50,248 bases of DNA from Tautonia sociabilis (GTDB lineage: Bacteria; Planctomycetota; Planctomycetia; Isosphaerales; Isosphaeraceae). The DNA lies in NCBI RefSeq assembly GCF_003977685.1, contig NZ_RYZH01000047.1:1-50248 (forward strand). Direction: 5' to 3'. Shown here one piece after another: positions 1 through 8,272 of the stretch (position 1 is its first letter; every line of letters begins with the position of its first letter). Made by a program: the position numbers and the translations under genes. Under the pieces are notes generated by a model. That model was not told the origin of the DNA and made no database searches. It was given only the letters and a program-made list of their open reading frames with translations.

Positions 1-245
1 TGGCCGTCCGCCCCGGCCTCGACCGCCTCCCCCCCCACGCGCTCGACCGCCTCGGCTCGACCGCTCCTCCCCCCACCCGGCGCACCGTCGACGGCCCCAA
101 GGGGCTCCCCTCCCCCCTCCCCGACCGCCTGGCGGAGCGCGCCTCCCGCTCCCCCGAGCCCTTCGAGCTCTCCCCCGGCCGCGAACGCCTCCTCTCCCGC
201 ATGGCCGAGCGTCTCCTCACCGACCGCCGCCCCGACGGCCGCTGA
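1..245 (+). CDS. C-terminal end of an unknown protein (partial)
   Basis: An open frame runs from the left window edge (first full codon at position 3) without a stop to TGA at 243-245, giving about 80 residues. The fragment is Pro/Arg/Leu-rich and ends in a charged helix-like stretch (RERLLSRMAERLLTDRR). I do not recognise a domain. The codons show the strong G/C third-position bias of the neighbouring genes, which supports real coding. It would be convergent with the leftward PEP-CTERM gene at 676-1389, and the palindromic repeat array at 327-591 lies between the two 3' ends. The start and most of the protein lie outside the window. Confidence 0.5.
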   Translation, partial: AVRPGLDRLPPHALDRLGSTAPPPTRRTVDGPKGLPSPLPDRLAERASRSPEPFELSPGRERLLSRMAERLLTDRRPDGR

Positions 246-326
246 TCCCCCTCGTCAAGCGCCCCCCTCGCCCTCCCGTCGAATTGGCCGGCGCCGTGTC
301 CTCCCCCGATCCGGGGGCCGTTCGCA

Positions 327-591
327 CTGGGGTCGACACGACCCCAGATTCACCGAATTTTGAATTAAACAATTGACATTGTGAATTATATCATAGAATT
401 GTGGGAACTGAGGCCGTGTCGACCCCAGCCAAATATCCTCCCGCGTTGAGAACATGTTGTGTTGAAGTAAAGCACAAAATGCGGGATGGCCGGAGCCGTG
501 CCGACCCCAGCCATCTCGCATTTTGTATCGAAGAATGGATGTGTTGAATTCGCACATAGGATGGGCGTGGCTGGGGTCGTGTCGACCCCAG
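327..591. repeat. Array of four 21-bp palindromes with an 81-bp period
   Basis: Four copies of a 21-bp inverted repeat begin at 327, 408, 490 and 571, spaced 81, 82 and 81 bp. The first and last are perfect: CTGGGGTCG, a 3-nt loop (ACA in the first, TGT in the last), then CGACCCCAG. The middle two keep the right arm and have a degenerate left arm. The 60-61 bp between copies is AT-rich, unlike the genome, and the spacers loosely resemble each other (TGTGTTGAA, GTGTTGAATTC, TTGTGAATTA). Around the third copy a longer stem forms: AAAATGCGGGATGGC at 476-490 pairs with GCCATCTCGCATTTT at 509-523 with one mismatch. The array sits between two convergent gene ends. Confidence 0.8.
373..399 (+). promoter_or_regulatory. 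Possible sigma-70-like promoter inside the repeat array
   Basis: A perfect TTGACA at 373-378 is followed after 15 bp by TAGAAT at 394-399. The spacer is shorter than the usual 16-18 bp. It would drive rightward transcription across repeat copies 2-4, with no protein gene downstream on that strand. The AT-rich setting makes a chance match plausible. Confidence 0.2.
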
Positions 592-675
592 CACGGGACG
601 CCTGGCTGAGCGGGCGGGGATTGATCGCCCCCGGCCCGACCCGGCTCGGTGGGTCGAGCGCATTCCGGTGACGGC

Positions 676-1389
676 TTACGGGGCCGGGGGCGACGCGGAC
701 CGGCCCGCCCACCGACGGCGGCGGAGGGCGATCGCCAGGCCGCCGGCCAGGCCCAGGCCGGCCATCGCGACCGAACTCGGCTCGGGGACCGAGGTGATCT
801 GGTCCTGGGGACGGTTCCCGTTCTGCTCATAATCGATCAGGAGGCCGGGGCCGACCGCCAGGCTGCCTCCGCCGGCGAGCAGGCTGGCGTCCAGGTAGTC
901 CTGGGCCAGGTCGAGCACCGTCGTCGAGATGTTGCTGAAGGAGATCGGCGAGCCGGGGCCGTTGATGATCCCGTCGTTGTCGTAGACCACCTCCCAGATC
1001 GCGAGTTGCAGCGCGGCCCGAGCCCGCAGGCCCGCGTTGCCCGAGATCCCTTCATTCGTCTCGGCGTACTCGTTGAACAGCCAGGCCGCCCGGCCGAGCG
1101 CGCCAGTGCCGACCTCGACGAGATCGAGCGCCGTCGGCGTGTTGGTCGTGTAGGTCAGCAGGCTGACGCAGTAGGAGATCACCGAGCCGGTTCGATCGCC
1201 GCTGAATGTGGTCGTGAACGAGCCCGCCGACGTCTGGATCAGCTGGGGGCCCGACCCCACGTCGAGCGTGACATCAACTCGGGGGCCACCGTTGAACGCC
1301 GTTACCCCCAAGGTTTCCGCCGCCGCCGGCGACGCCTGGACGAGCGTCAGGACGAGCAGGACGAGCCAGATCCCGTGTCTCTTTACCAT
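676..1389 (-). CDS. PEP-CTERM exported protein with putative Cys-Gln thioester domain
   Basis: This 237-residue protein has an N-terminal signal peptide (MVKRHGIWLV, hydrophobic core, cleavage near SPAAA-ET) and a C-terminal sorting signal: VPEPSS at 201-206, a hydrophobic helix, then RRRR. In PEP-CTERM systems such a tail directs export, cleavage by an exosortase and release at the surface. The middle has a Tyr-Cys-Val (Cys74) and, about 54 residues later, LQLAIWEV (Gln128). This is the Cys and Q-x-x-I/V-W signature of thioester domains that form an internal Cys-Gln bond, so covalent surface attachment is possible by inference. I chose the ATG at 1389 because GGGAG lies 6 nt before it; an in-frame ATG at 1419 lacks a ribosome site. 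The gene appears monocistronic. Confidence 0.8.
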   Translation of the reverse strand: MVKRHGIWLVLLVLTLVQASPAAAETLGVTAFNGGPRVDVTLDVGSGPQLIQTSAGSFTTTFSGDRTGSVISYCVSLLTYTTNTPTALDLVEVGTGALGRAAWLFNEYAETNEGISGNAGLRARAALQLAIWEVVYDNDGIINGPGSPISFSNISTTVLDLAQDYLDASLLAGGGSLAVGPGLLIDYEQNGNRPQDQITSVPEPSSVAMAGLGLAGGLAIALRRRRWAGRSASPPAP

Positions 1390-2086
1390 GAATACTCCCG
1401 GCATATTGTTTTTGTTCATCCATTCCGTTTCGTCACGTTCGAGGACGACTGTGCGATCCTCGGCCGATGCCGCCTTGCACCGGATCTACTTCTCCCCCCG
1501 CCGCCGGGGACGCCGAGTTGAGCGGATTCGACGCGAAGCGTTGCCCTGCCGAGACACGAGGGCTCCCCGCCGGAGATCGCAACCAGGACGGCCGAGGCAA
1601 GACGAGGAAAGAATTCCATCAAATTCACACAAAACATCGATCCCCCCCCTTCGGGTCACTCCGTCCCTCCCGGCCGCTTGCTCGCCGATGGTCCTCTGCG
1701 GAACGGACGCGGGACGGCCCCAGGCCTCCTCGCCTCGGCCGTCGGAACTCTTGTTTTTATGCAAGTAGAAAAATACGTTTCTCAAGAACAGCAAATCAGA
1801 GAGCAAGGCGTGATGCCCAGGCGAACGTCACGGCCGCATGGCCGAGACGGTCAACGCCGTCCCTCAGCGCGAGGCCCAGGACGGCGATCATCCCGGCGGC
1901 CGGCCCACAGGCACACAACACAACACACCTCCAGAACGGATGTTCCGACACAGAGCCCGACCCTCTGGAACAGGAGTTCCGAGGCGGGATCGGACCCTTC
2001 CGGATCGGGGGGGGCAGGCGTGACGACCGGGGGATCGAAGCGTGCCGAGGGGGACCGAACGGCGAGGCGAGGGGAAGAGAGGCGGA
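1390..2086. other. Non-coding gap upstream of the PEP-CTERM gene
   Basis: About 700 bp without a convincing gene. All open frames here run through the neighbours in shadow frames. The stretch around 1750-1810 is AT-rich (runs such as GTTTTTATGCAAG and GAAAAATACG), which could hold the promoter of the leftward PEP-CTERM gene, but no clear hexamer pair is visible. The kinase gene ends at its right edge. Confidence 0.4.
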
Positions 2087-3445
2087 TCAGGGCCGGATCC
2101 AGAGGGCGAAGGTCCGCTCGCGGCCGTCGAGGGAGAAGGCCGACAGCGAGGCGGGGCGGAGGCCGGCGGCTCGGCGGCGGTCGAGCAGCGGGGGGAAGGC
2201 GATCGCATCGAGGTCGGGGTCGAAATCGAAGGGGCTCGGGGGGCGGTCGCCGAGCAGGAGCAGGGCGAAGCGGGGGGAGCCGTCGAGGGGGTCGGGGTCG
2301 CCCCGCCCCTGGGCGTCTCCCGTCGCGATCAGGCCGGGCTCGTCGTCCAGGACCAGGCCGGCGACGGCGCGGTCCTCCTCCCCCTTCGGGTCGAGCGGGC
2401 AGGAGCCCAGCGCCTCGATCACCTCGGCCATCGACTGCGGCCGGTCTTCCGGGAGCTTGGCCATCATCCGACGGCAGATCGCGTCCAGCTCCGGGGAGAC
2501 CTCCGGCCGGATCCCCCTCGCCGACGGCACGGGGGCCGTCCGGTGGGCGACCACCACGTCGATCGCCGCCTTGCCCGGGTCGGGCATCTTCCCTGTCAGC
2601 AGGGCGAACAGGGTGCATCCCAGGGAGTAGACGTCCGACCGCTCGTCGGCCTCCCGGGAGTCTCGGGCCTGCTCCGGGGAGAGGAAGAACACGGTGCCGA
2701 TGACGGCGCCGAACCGGGTCAGGTGGAGATCCTCCCCGCTGGCCCCGGCGTCGGCCACCAGCCGGGCCAGGCCCAGGTCGGACACCTTGACCGTGCCGAG
2801 GTGGGCCCGGAGCAGGTTGTGCGGCGTCACGTCCCGGTGGACGATCCCCCGCTCGTGGGCGGCCTGCAAGCCCCGGGCGGCCTGGATCGCCGCGGCGACG
2901 GCCTCGGGGATCCCCATCGGCCCCCCGTTTTTGACCACCCGTCCCAGGTCCGGCCCGTCGACGTACTCCATCACCACGGAGGGGGGGCCCCGGACCTCCC
3001 CGGCGTCGAAGGCGGCGACCAGGTTCGGGTGGTCTAGGCGGGCCATCGCCTCCACTTCCCGTTGGAAGCGCCGGACGATCGCCGGCTCCCGGGCGAAGGC
3101 GGAGTCGACCACCTTGATCGCCGCCGGCCGCCGCAACGTCCGGTGTGGGGCGAGGTCGACCTTGCCCATCCCCCCGGATCCGATCGGCCGCTGGAGCACG
3201 TCGTTGCCGACCCTCAGGTCCCGGCCCCTGCCCCGGGCGAGCACCCCGGCCTGGAAGGGAGTCAGCAGCCCCCTCCGGGCCAGCTCGGCGACGAACCGAT
3301 CGGCCGGGGCATTGCGGCCCCCCTCGGTGATCGCCAGCAGGACCTCGCGGGCGTCGGCCTCTCCCACCAGGGCGAGTTCCTCCAGGATCGGGAGCAGGCC
3401 CCCGATCTCTTCCTCCCCCGTCGTCGGCCCGATCGCGTCGTCCAC
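2087..3445 (-). CDS. Serine/threonine protein kinase, soluble
   Basis: A Hanks-type Ser/Thr kinase of about 452 residues. Residues 1-80 resemble the short N-terminal module of many planctomycete kinases (LARRGLLTPFQAGVLARGRG). The kinase domain follows: glycine loop GSGGMGKV at 89-96, AAIK with the ATP-binding lysine at 111, catalytic loop HRDVTPHN at 203-210, metal-binding DLG at 223-225, and SPE in place of APE. The usual lysine of HRDxKPxN is threonine, as in some other bacterial kinases. No transmembrane helix follows the domain, so it is probably cytoplasmic. The GTG at 3445, with GAGG nine bases upstream, is preferred; an ATG at 3550 is in frame but has a poor ribosome site. Its substrate cannot be told from the context. 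Confidence 0.85.
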   Translation of the reverse strand: MDDAIGPTTGEEEIGGLLPILEELALVGEADAREVLLAITEGGRNAPADRFVAELARRGLLTPFQAGVLARGRGRDLRVGNDVLQRPIGSGGMGKVDLAPHRTLRRPAAIKVVDSAFAREPAIVRRFQREVEAMARLDHPNLVAAFDAGEVRGPPSVVMEYVDGPDLGRVVKNGGPMGIPEAVAAAIQAARGLQAAHERGIVHRDVTPHNLLRAHLGTVKVSDLGLARLVADAGASGEDLHLTRFGAVIGTVFFLSPEQARDSREADERSDVYSLGCTLFALLTGKMPDPGKAAIDVVVAHRTAPVPSARGIRPEVSPELDAICRRMMAKLPEDRPQSMAEVIEALGSCPLDPKGEEDRAVAGLVLDDEPGLIATGDAQGRGDPDPLDGSPRFALLLLGDRPPSPFDFDPDLDAIAFPPLLDRRRAAGLRPASLSAFSLDGRERTFALWIRP

Positions 3446-3726
3446 GGCTTCGAGCCTCGTCCCACCCCACCCCGCCGCTCGGGGCCCCGACCCGGGACGA
3501 CCGGGCGGATCCAGGCGGCCCCCGCAATCGTACGGGGGAAGCCAATGCATGCTTGGCAAGCCCGCTCCACCGTGGGCCGATCGCGGTGGCAGGACGATCG
3601 GGGGGGGGAACGGCCTCCCCTGCTGGGGGAGCCTCACTCGACTGGGACTGGCCGCCGTCATCGTCCCCGAAGCACCAGCCGGCCTCCTCGATCCCGAAGA
3701 CGAACTGCCGCTCCCTCGGCTCGGCC

Positions 3727-3750
3727 GAGCGAGCGAGCGAGCGAGCGAGC
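3727..3750. repeat. Tetranucleotide microsatellite (GAGC)6
   Basis: Six perfect GAGC units lie in the 374-bp gap (3446-3819) between the aminotransferase stop and the kinase start. The rest of the gap is GC-rich and shows no gene or clear promoter. Slippage here would alter spacing upstream of the kinase but not a reading frame. Confidence 0.75.
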
Positions 3751-3819
3751 GAAGGGTTGACGTCTCCCGGCGTCGGGGGGTGGTCCTGGTCGAACCGCAG
3801 CCGGAGCCGGCCCCTCGGG

Positions 3820-5067
3820 TCAGGACTCGCCGGCGTCGGCGCGCAGGCAGCGTCCCATCTGGCGGACGGCCTGCCGGAGCCGCTGGTCGTTCTCGACCAG
3901 GGCGAGCCGGAGGAACCCCTCGCCCGCCTCGCCGAAGCCCCGGCCGGGGCTGACGGCGACATCGGCCTCCTCGATCAGCTTCATCGCCAGGTCGATCGAC
4001 CCCATCCGGGACCGCCAGGGCTCGGGGATCGGCGCCCAGACGAACATCCCCGCTTTCGGCTTCGGCACCGGCCAGCCGATCCGGCGGAGCGCGTCGACCA
4101 GCACGTCCCGCCGCCTCTGGTACTCGAGCACCTGCGCCTTGCGCGCCTCCTCGCCGTGCCGCAACGCCACAATGGCGGCGATCTGCACCGCCTGGAACAG
4201 CCCGTAGTCGTAATAGCCCTTGATGGCCTTCAGCGCGTTGATCATCGCCCGGTTCCCCGCGGCGAACCCCACGCGCCAGCCGGCCATGTTGTACCCCTTG
4301 GACATCGTCGTGAACTCGCAGCCGACGTCGATCGCCCCCTTCGCCGCCAGGAAGCTGGGGGGCTCGTAGCCGTCGAAACCGATGTCCCCGTAGGCGAAGT
4401 CGTGGATCACGGCGAAGCGGAACCGCCGGGCCAGGGCGACCACCTCCTCGAAGAAGTCCGGCTCGACCACTGTGGCCGTCGGGTTGTGCGGGAAGTTCAG
4501 CACCAGCACCTTGGGCCGGGGGTACAGGTGCGTGCACATCTCCGCCACGTTGCGGAGGAACCGCCGCGGCTCGGTGATGTCGATGGCGATCACGTTCGCA
4601 TTGGCCAGCGCCACGGCGTGAGCGTGGATCGGGAACGTCGGCGCTGGAGACAGCGCCGTGTCCCCCGGCCCGAGCAGGGCCAGGCACATGTGGCTGAACC
4701 CCTCCTTGGAGCCGATCGTGGTGACGATCTCGTGGTCGGGGTCGAGCGTCACGCCGAACCGAGCCTGATAGCGCTTGGCGACTTCTCGGCGGAGGTTGTC
4801 GATCCCCTGGGCGACGCTGTAGCGGTGGTTCCGGGCGTCCTGGGCGGCCTGGCAGAGCTTGTCGATGACCCACTGCTCGGGGGGGTCGGTCGGGTTGCCC
4901 ATGCCCAGGTCGATCACGTCGTCGCCGGCCCGGCGCTTCTGGGCCTTCAGGGCGTTGATCTTGCCGAAGAGGTACGGCGGCAGGTTCTTCACCCGGGCCG
5001 AGACCTCGATCGGCATCGGGCCAAGGGCCTCGGACGTGTCGGTCGGGTCGGGCGTGTCGTTGAGCAT
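3820..5067 (-). CDS. Class I/II PLP aminotransferase, AlaC-like
   Basis: A 415-residue pyridoxal-phosphate aminotransferase of fold type I, which transfers an amino group between an amino acid and a 2-oxo acid in the cytoplasm. It resembles E. coli AlaC (alanine-forming transaminase) from NLPPYLF near residue 29 to the end: MGNPTDPP near 56, YSVAQGI, TIGSKEG, NFPHNPTA at 191-198, the cofactor aspartate in IHDFAY (Asp223) and the Schiff-base lysine in TMSKGYNMAGWR (Lys257). A related possibility is LL-diaminopimelate aminotransferase, but the AlaC-type motifs fit better. The ATG at 5067 starts the conserved protein; the longer upstream frame is low-complexity. The kinase gene follows on the same strand after 374 bp. 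Confidence 0.88.
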   Translation of the reverse strand: MLNDTPDPTDTSEALGPMPIEVSARVKNLPPYLFGKINALKAQKRRAGDDVIDLGMGNPTDPPEQWVIDKLCQAAQDARNHRYSVAQGIDNLRREVAKRYQARFGVTLDPDHEIVTTIGSKEGFSHMCLALLGPGDTALSPAPTFPIHAHAVALANANVIAIDITEPRRFLRNVAEMCTHLYPRPKVLVLNFPHNPTATVVEPDFFEEVVALARRFRFAVIHDFAYGDIGFDGYEPPSFLAAKGAIDVGCEFTTMSKGYNMAGWRVGFAAGNRAMINALKAIKGYYDYGLFQAVQIAAIVALRHGEEARKAQVLEYQRRRDVLVDALRRIGWPVPKPKAGMFVWAPIPEPWRSRMGSIDLAMKLIEEADVAVSPGRGFGEAGEGFLRLALVENDQRLRQAVRQMGRCLRADAGES

Positions 5068-5461
5068 GGGAGTGGTGACCAGGGGGCGAGGGGCGGAGCG
5101 GGGCGGGACGGGACGAGGCGGGCGAGGGTGTCTCGGGGCGATTGTGCTCTCTCGTTGCGATCGCTCCGCTCGGGGACGAGGCCCCGGGCCGTCGCCAAGG
5201 GGGACGCGGGCCCCGGCGCTCGACCGCCCGCCGGCCATCGCGGCGTCGGAGCCGATTAGTATACCGTCACCCGTCCCCGCCGCATGCTCCGATTTCGAGT
5301 CGGCCCCGACCGCCCGACCGCCAGCGGGACGGCAGGGCCGAAACCGCTCGACGCCGATCCCGGGAGCGGCGAAGGCGCCCGGCATCGGCGTCGGGGATCG
5401 GAACCGGGAGACTGGCCCCCGCTCCGGGACGGCTCCCGGAGGGGGGGGCGGGCCGACCGGC
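5068..5461. other. Non-coding gap upstream of the aminotransferase
   Basis: No gene seen in about 390 bp. On the minus strand a TATACT lies at 5263-5258, about 190 bp before the aminotransferase start. It could be a -10 element, but there is no matching -35. Confidence 0.35.
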
Positions 5462-6943
5462 TCAGCCGGCGATCTTCCACGACCGGACGGTGCCCGAGAG
5501 GCTCGACCGCAGCAGAGCGATCGCCGAGCCGTCCCCTCCCGTCGCCGACGGGGCCGATCGGGCGGCAATGTTCCGCAGGCGGTCCAGCGCCCGGGAGCTC
5601 TCCACCGCCGGCTTCGAGGCCGTCGGGACCCCGACGGACGTCCCGGACGAGGCCGAGCCTCCCGTCGGGAGGGCCGTCGCGGAGGAAAAGGAAGAAGAGG
5701 AGGAAGAGGAAGAGGAAGAAGAGGAGGCCGTCGGGATCGCTGACGGGGACTCAGAGGGAGAGGCCGGCTGGGCCGGCGGGACCTCGGCCCTGGGGGTCGA
5801 CCGGGAGGAGGTCTTCGAGGGGGACGCCGTCGAGGAGGAGGAGGGCGCCTCGGCCGCGGTCGGTGCCGTCGAGGAGGACAGGACCGGGGTCCGGATCACG
5901 ACCGGCTTCGCCGGCGACGACGTCGGACGGGCCGGCTCGAGGGCCTCGGCCGGGGAGGCGGGGGAGGCCACCGCCACCTGGGCGGCGGGCTTCGGGGCCT
6001 CGTTGGTCCGGAAGTCAACCTTGGTGTTCGTCTCGCCGACCACGGCCTTCTTGCGGCCGATCAGGAGGTTCCCGACGCGGACCTCGACCTGGTAATCACC
6101 GGGCTCGACCTCCGCCTGATAGCCCCCCGAGGACCAGGTCGTCACGCCGGTCGAAGAGCCGGTCGCCGTGTTGGTGATGGTGACCTGGGCGTTGGAGATC
6201 CCCTCGCCGATGTCGTAGAAGTCGTCGCCGTCGGTGTCGTCGTAAACGACGCCGAGGATCTTGGGAGCGGCCTGCTCGTCGGCCCTGCGGCCGAAGACCT
6301 GAGTGACGACCAGCCGGGTCTCCGTCACCGGGGTGCTTGGGGTGCCGAAGGGCGTGCTGACGGCCACCGGCACCTCGACCGGCTGGATGGCGACGCCGAC
6401 GTCCTCGTAGTCCTCCCGAGCGGGGTCGGTCTGCTGGATGTTCTCGCGGTGGGGGTCCTGGCCGTTGGTCGGGCCGTAGTCGGCCAGGAAGGCCTTCATG
6501 GCCTGCTCGGGAGTCGAGACGCCGTAGATGACGTTCTCGGCCACCTCCTGAGGCTGGTCGTAGCCGGCGGCCTCGGCCCGGTCGGCCGGGGTCCTCAGGC
6601 CGGAGGGGCCGTCGTGGGTCTGGTAGCCCAGGCCGATCAGGTAGTCGGTATGCCGCTCGGCCGCCTCCGCCAGGGCGGGATCCCAGGCGACCGGCGGCCG
6701 GGGAGCGGCGTCGGCGATCTCGGCGACCACCTTCGGCACACTGTCTCCGTCCTTGACGATCGCCTGGACGGCCCCCCGAGAGAGCCCCTGTTCCACCCGA
6801 TCGGCGGCCGACGGCGGGTCGACCCTCGCCTCGTTGATCAGCTCGAGCATCAACTGCTGCTCGCCGGTGACGTCCGCCGACAACAGGCGGCGCCCCTCCA
6901 GGGTCTCCATCCGCGGCATCCGTCGCGTCGAAGGGCGAGACAT
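5462..6943 (-). CDS. Exported CAP-domain protein with LEPR-XLL-like N-terminus
   Basis: A 493-residue protein. The N-terminus (METLEGRRLLSADV, residues 12-25) resembles the planctomycete LEPR-XLL sequence found at the start of many large surface proteins. Residues about 27-210 are a CAP (SCP/PR-1) domain: ELINEARVDP, AWDPALAEAAERHTDYL, QTHDGPSG, VAENVIYG, HRENIQ. Residues about 238-310 look like an SdrD/Cna-B beta-sandwich (GVVYDDTDGDDFYDIGEG, NAQVTITNT). The rest is an Ala/Pro/Ser/Thr linker with an almost unbroken serine run encoded around 5690-5725. CAP domains act outside the cell in varied roles, so no specific activity is claimed. The start is supported by GGAGG five bases upstream. Confidence 0.85.
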   Translation of the reverse strand: MSRPSTRRMPRMETLEGRRLLSADVTGEQQLMLELINEARVDPPSAADRVEQGLSRGAVQAIVKDGDSVPKVVAEIADAAPRPPVAWDPALAEAAERHTDYLIGLGYQTHDGPSGLRTPADRAEAAGYDQPQEVAENVIYGVSTPEQAMKAFLADYGPTNGQDPHRENIQQTDPAREDYEDVGVAIQPVEVPVAVSTPFGTPSTPVTETRLVVTQVFGRRADEQAAPKILGVVYDDTDGDDFYDIGEGISNAQVTITNTATGSSTGVTTWSSGGYQAEVEPGDYQVEVRVGNLLIGRKKAVVGETNTKVDFRTNEAPKPAAQVAVASPASPAEALEPARPTSSPAKPVVIRTPVLSSSTAPTAAEAPSSSSTASPSKTSSRSTPRAEVPPAQPASPSESPSAIPTASSSSSSSSSSSSFSSATALPTGGSASSGTSVGVPTASKPAVESSRALDRLRNIAARSAPSATGGDGSAIALLRSSLSGTVRSWKIAG

Positions 6944-7545
6944 TGAGACCTCCCTGTCTCGTCAGAACCCCGGGGGCCCCCGTCAGGCAAGGGGTCCGGA
7001 TCGGTCCGTTTGGTATGATGTATTGGCGATCCCATCGTCCGGCTTGAGCGGGATCGTCGGGCAACCGCCCGGCCGGCAAGATGTCAAGGGGAAAACGCAA
7101 GGAGCGTGCCAGGAATCTGCGATCCCTCGCCAGAATTCCGCCGCTTTCCCCTTAACATCCTCTCAGCAAACGAGATCCGCCACCTTCCCTTCGCGGCCTG
7201 CCCGCGCCTTCGATCGTGATCCCCGCATCGCGGCCGACGCCTTTTTTCCCGATTCGACGCCTCGAATTTACAACCCAAGGCTCCCGACGCCGCTCCCTAA
7301 CTTTCTCTAAAGTTCGGGGTTGCGCCCAGCTTGTCCCTCGTGTTTCCCGGTGAGGGCGACTTTGCGGGCGGAACGACGCCCGAGGCAGGTGATTCGTCGG
7401 CGAGAGGCGGAGGCGGAGGCAACGAACGGAGCGGCAGAGGCCAGGGCTCGGCCGTTGGCGGCGGCAGGCCCCTAAGATCGACGAGCCAGACGCGTTATCC
7501 TGAGAGCGGGAGGGGGTCGGGAACCGGGCCGGGATGGGAGCGGCG
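6944..7545. other. Divergent intergenic region, CAP gene and sigma-factor gene
   Basis: About 600 bp between divergently transcribed genes, so promoters for both should lie here. An extended -10-like TGGTATGAT is at 7011-7019 on the plus strand, without a -35. A small perfect hairpin AACTTT-CTCT-AAAGTT is at 7299-7314. No protein gene seen. Confidence 0.4.
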
Positions 7546-8109
7546 ATGGCGGGCAGGGGAGCATCGGCAACGACCGACCGGGATGGCTGGGTCCGGGCCG
7601 CCGTCGAGCGGTTCGAGGCCCCCCTGACGCGATACGCCTTTCGGATCGTCGGCGAGGTCGAGACGGCCCGGGACGTGGTCCAGGAAACGTTTTTGAAGCT
7701 GTGCGGCCAGGACCGCGATCGGGTCGAGCCGCACCTGGCCGAGTGGCTCTTCACGGTCTGCCGCAACCGGGCGCTCGACGTGCTCCGCAAGGAGGGCCGC
7801 GTGAACCGTTCCGCCGACCCCGAGACCCGCCTGAGCGTCGTCCCCGCCGCCGACGCCGACCCCAGCGACGGCCAGGAGCGCCGGGACGAGCTGGATCGCG
7901 TGCTCCGGCTGCTCGCCCTGCTCCCCGAGTCTCAGCAGGAGGTCATCCGCCTGCGGTTCCAGGAGGGGTTCTCCTACAAGGAGATCAGCCGGATCACCGG
8001 CTTCAGCGTCGGCAACGTGGGGTATCTGCTGCACATGGGGCTCAGGTCGCTGCGCGGCCGGCTGGGCGTCCCCCGCGATGATCCCGCCGCGGCGAGCCGA
8101 CACGCCTGA
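7546..8109 (+). CDS. ECF-type RNA polymerase sigma factor
   Basis: About 187 residues with the two ECF sigma domains. Region 2 includes FEAPLTRYAFRIVG, ARDVVQETFLKLC and the WLFTVCRNRALDVLRKE segment that contacts the -10 element. Region 4 is a helix-turn-helix (LPESQQEVIRLRFQEGFSYKEISRITGFSVGNVGYLLH) for -35 recognition. It directs RNA polymerase to a special gene set, probably under control of the anti-sigma-like membrane protein encoded 163 bp downstream. GGGAG five bases before the ATG at 7546 favours that start; an in-frame ATG at 7534 is the alternative. The downstream gap is A-rich and repeated (8141-8221). Confidence 0.9.
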   Translation: MAGRGASATTDRDGWVRAAVERFEAPLTRYAFRIVGEVETARDVVQETFLKLCGQDRDRVEPHLAEWLFTVCRNRALDVLRKEGRVNRSADPETRLSVVPAADADPSDGQERRDELDRVLRLLALLPESQQEVIRLRFQEGFSYKEISRITGFSVGNVGYLLHMGLRSLRGRLGVPRDDPAAASRHA

Positions 8110-8140
8110 TCAAAAACAAGAAAGCAAAAAAATCAAAAAA

Positions 8141-8221
8141 ACAAAAAATAAAAAATCTGATTTCATCTCAACAAACCAAAAAAAACAAAAATAAAAAAGC
8201 TGATTTCACCCCAACCAAACC
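8141..8221. repeat. Two A-rich 37-bp direct repeats between sigma and anti-sigma genes
   Basis: Two imperfect copies of 37 bp start at 8141 and 8185 (44-bp period). Each has an A-tract, then a CTGATTTCA core, then a CAAC-CAAACC tail. The whole 8110-8220 stretch is mainly A, C and T in a 70% GC region. The coding strand is so G-poor that the transcript would be largely unstructured. It lies in the 5' region of the anti-sigma/YfbK-like gene. Confidence 0.8.
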
Positions 8222-8272
8222 CACTCCGAGTCAAGTCGAGTCCGCGGCCCGAACGGCCGGGGGAACGTGCCG

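Noticed and set aside
327..591. CRISPR array
   Set aside because: Repeats are palindromic and regularly spaced, but only four copies exist, two are degenerate, spacers are 60 bp and resemble each other, and no cas genes are nearby.
2087..4873. A single 928-residue kinase gene
   Set aside because: The upstream half is the antisense-strand shadow frame of the aminotransferase gene; kinase-family similarity starts only after about 3445.
7011..7019. Extended -10 promoter TGGTATGAT
   Set aside because: No -35, and the nearest plus-strand gene starts more than 500 bp downstream; kept only as a note in the gap entry.
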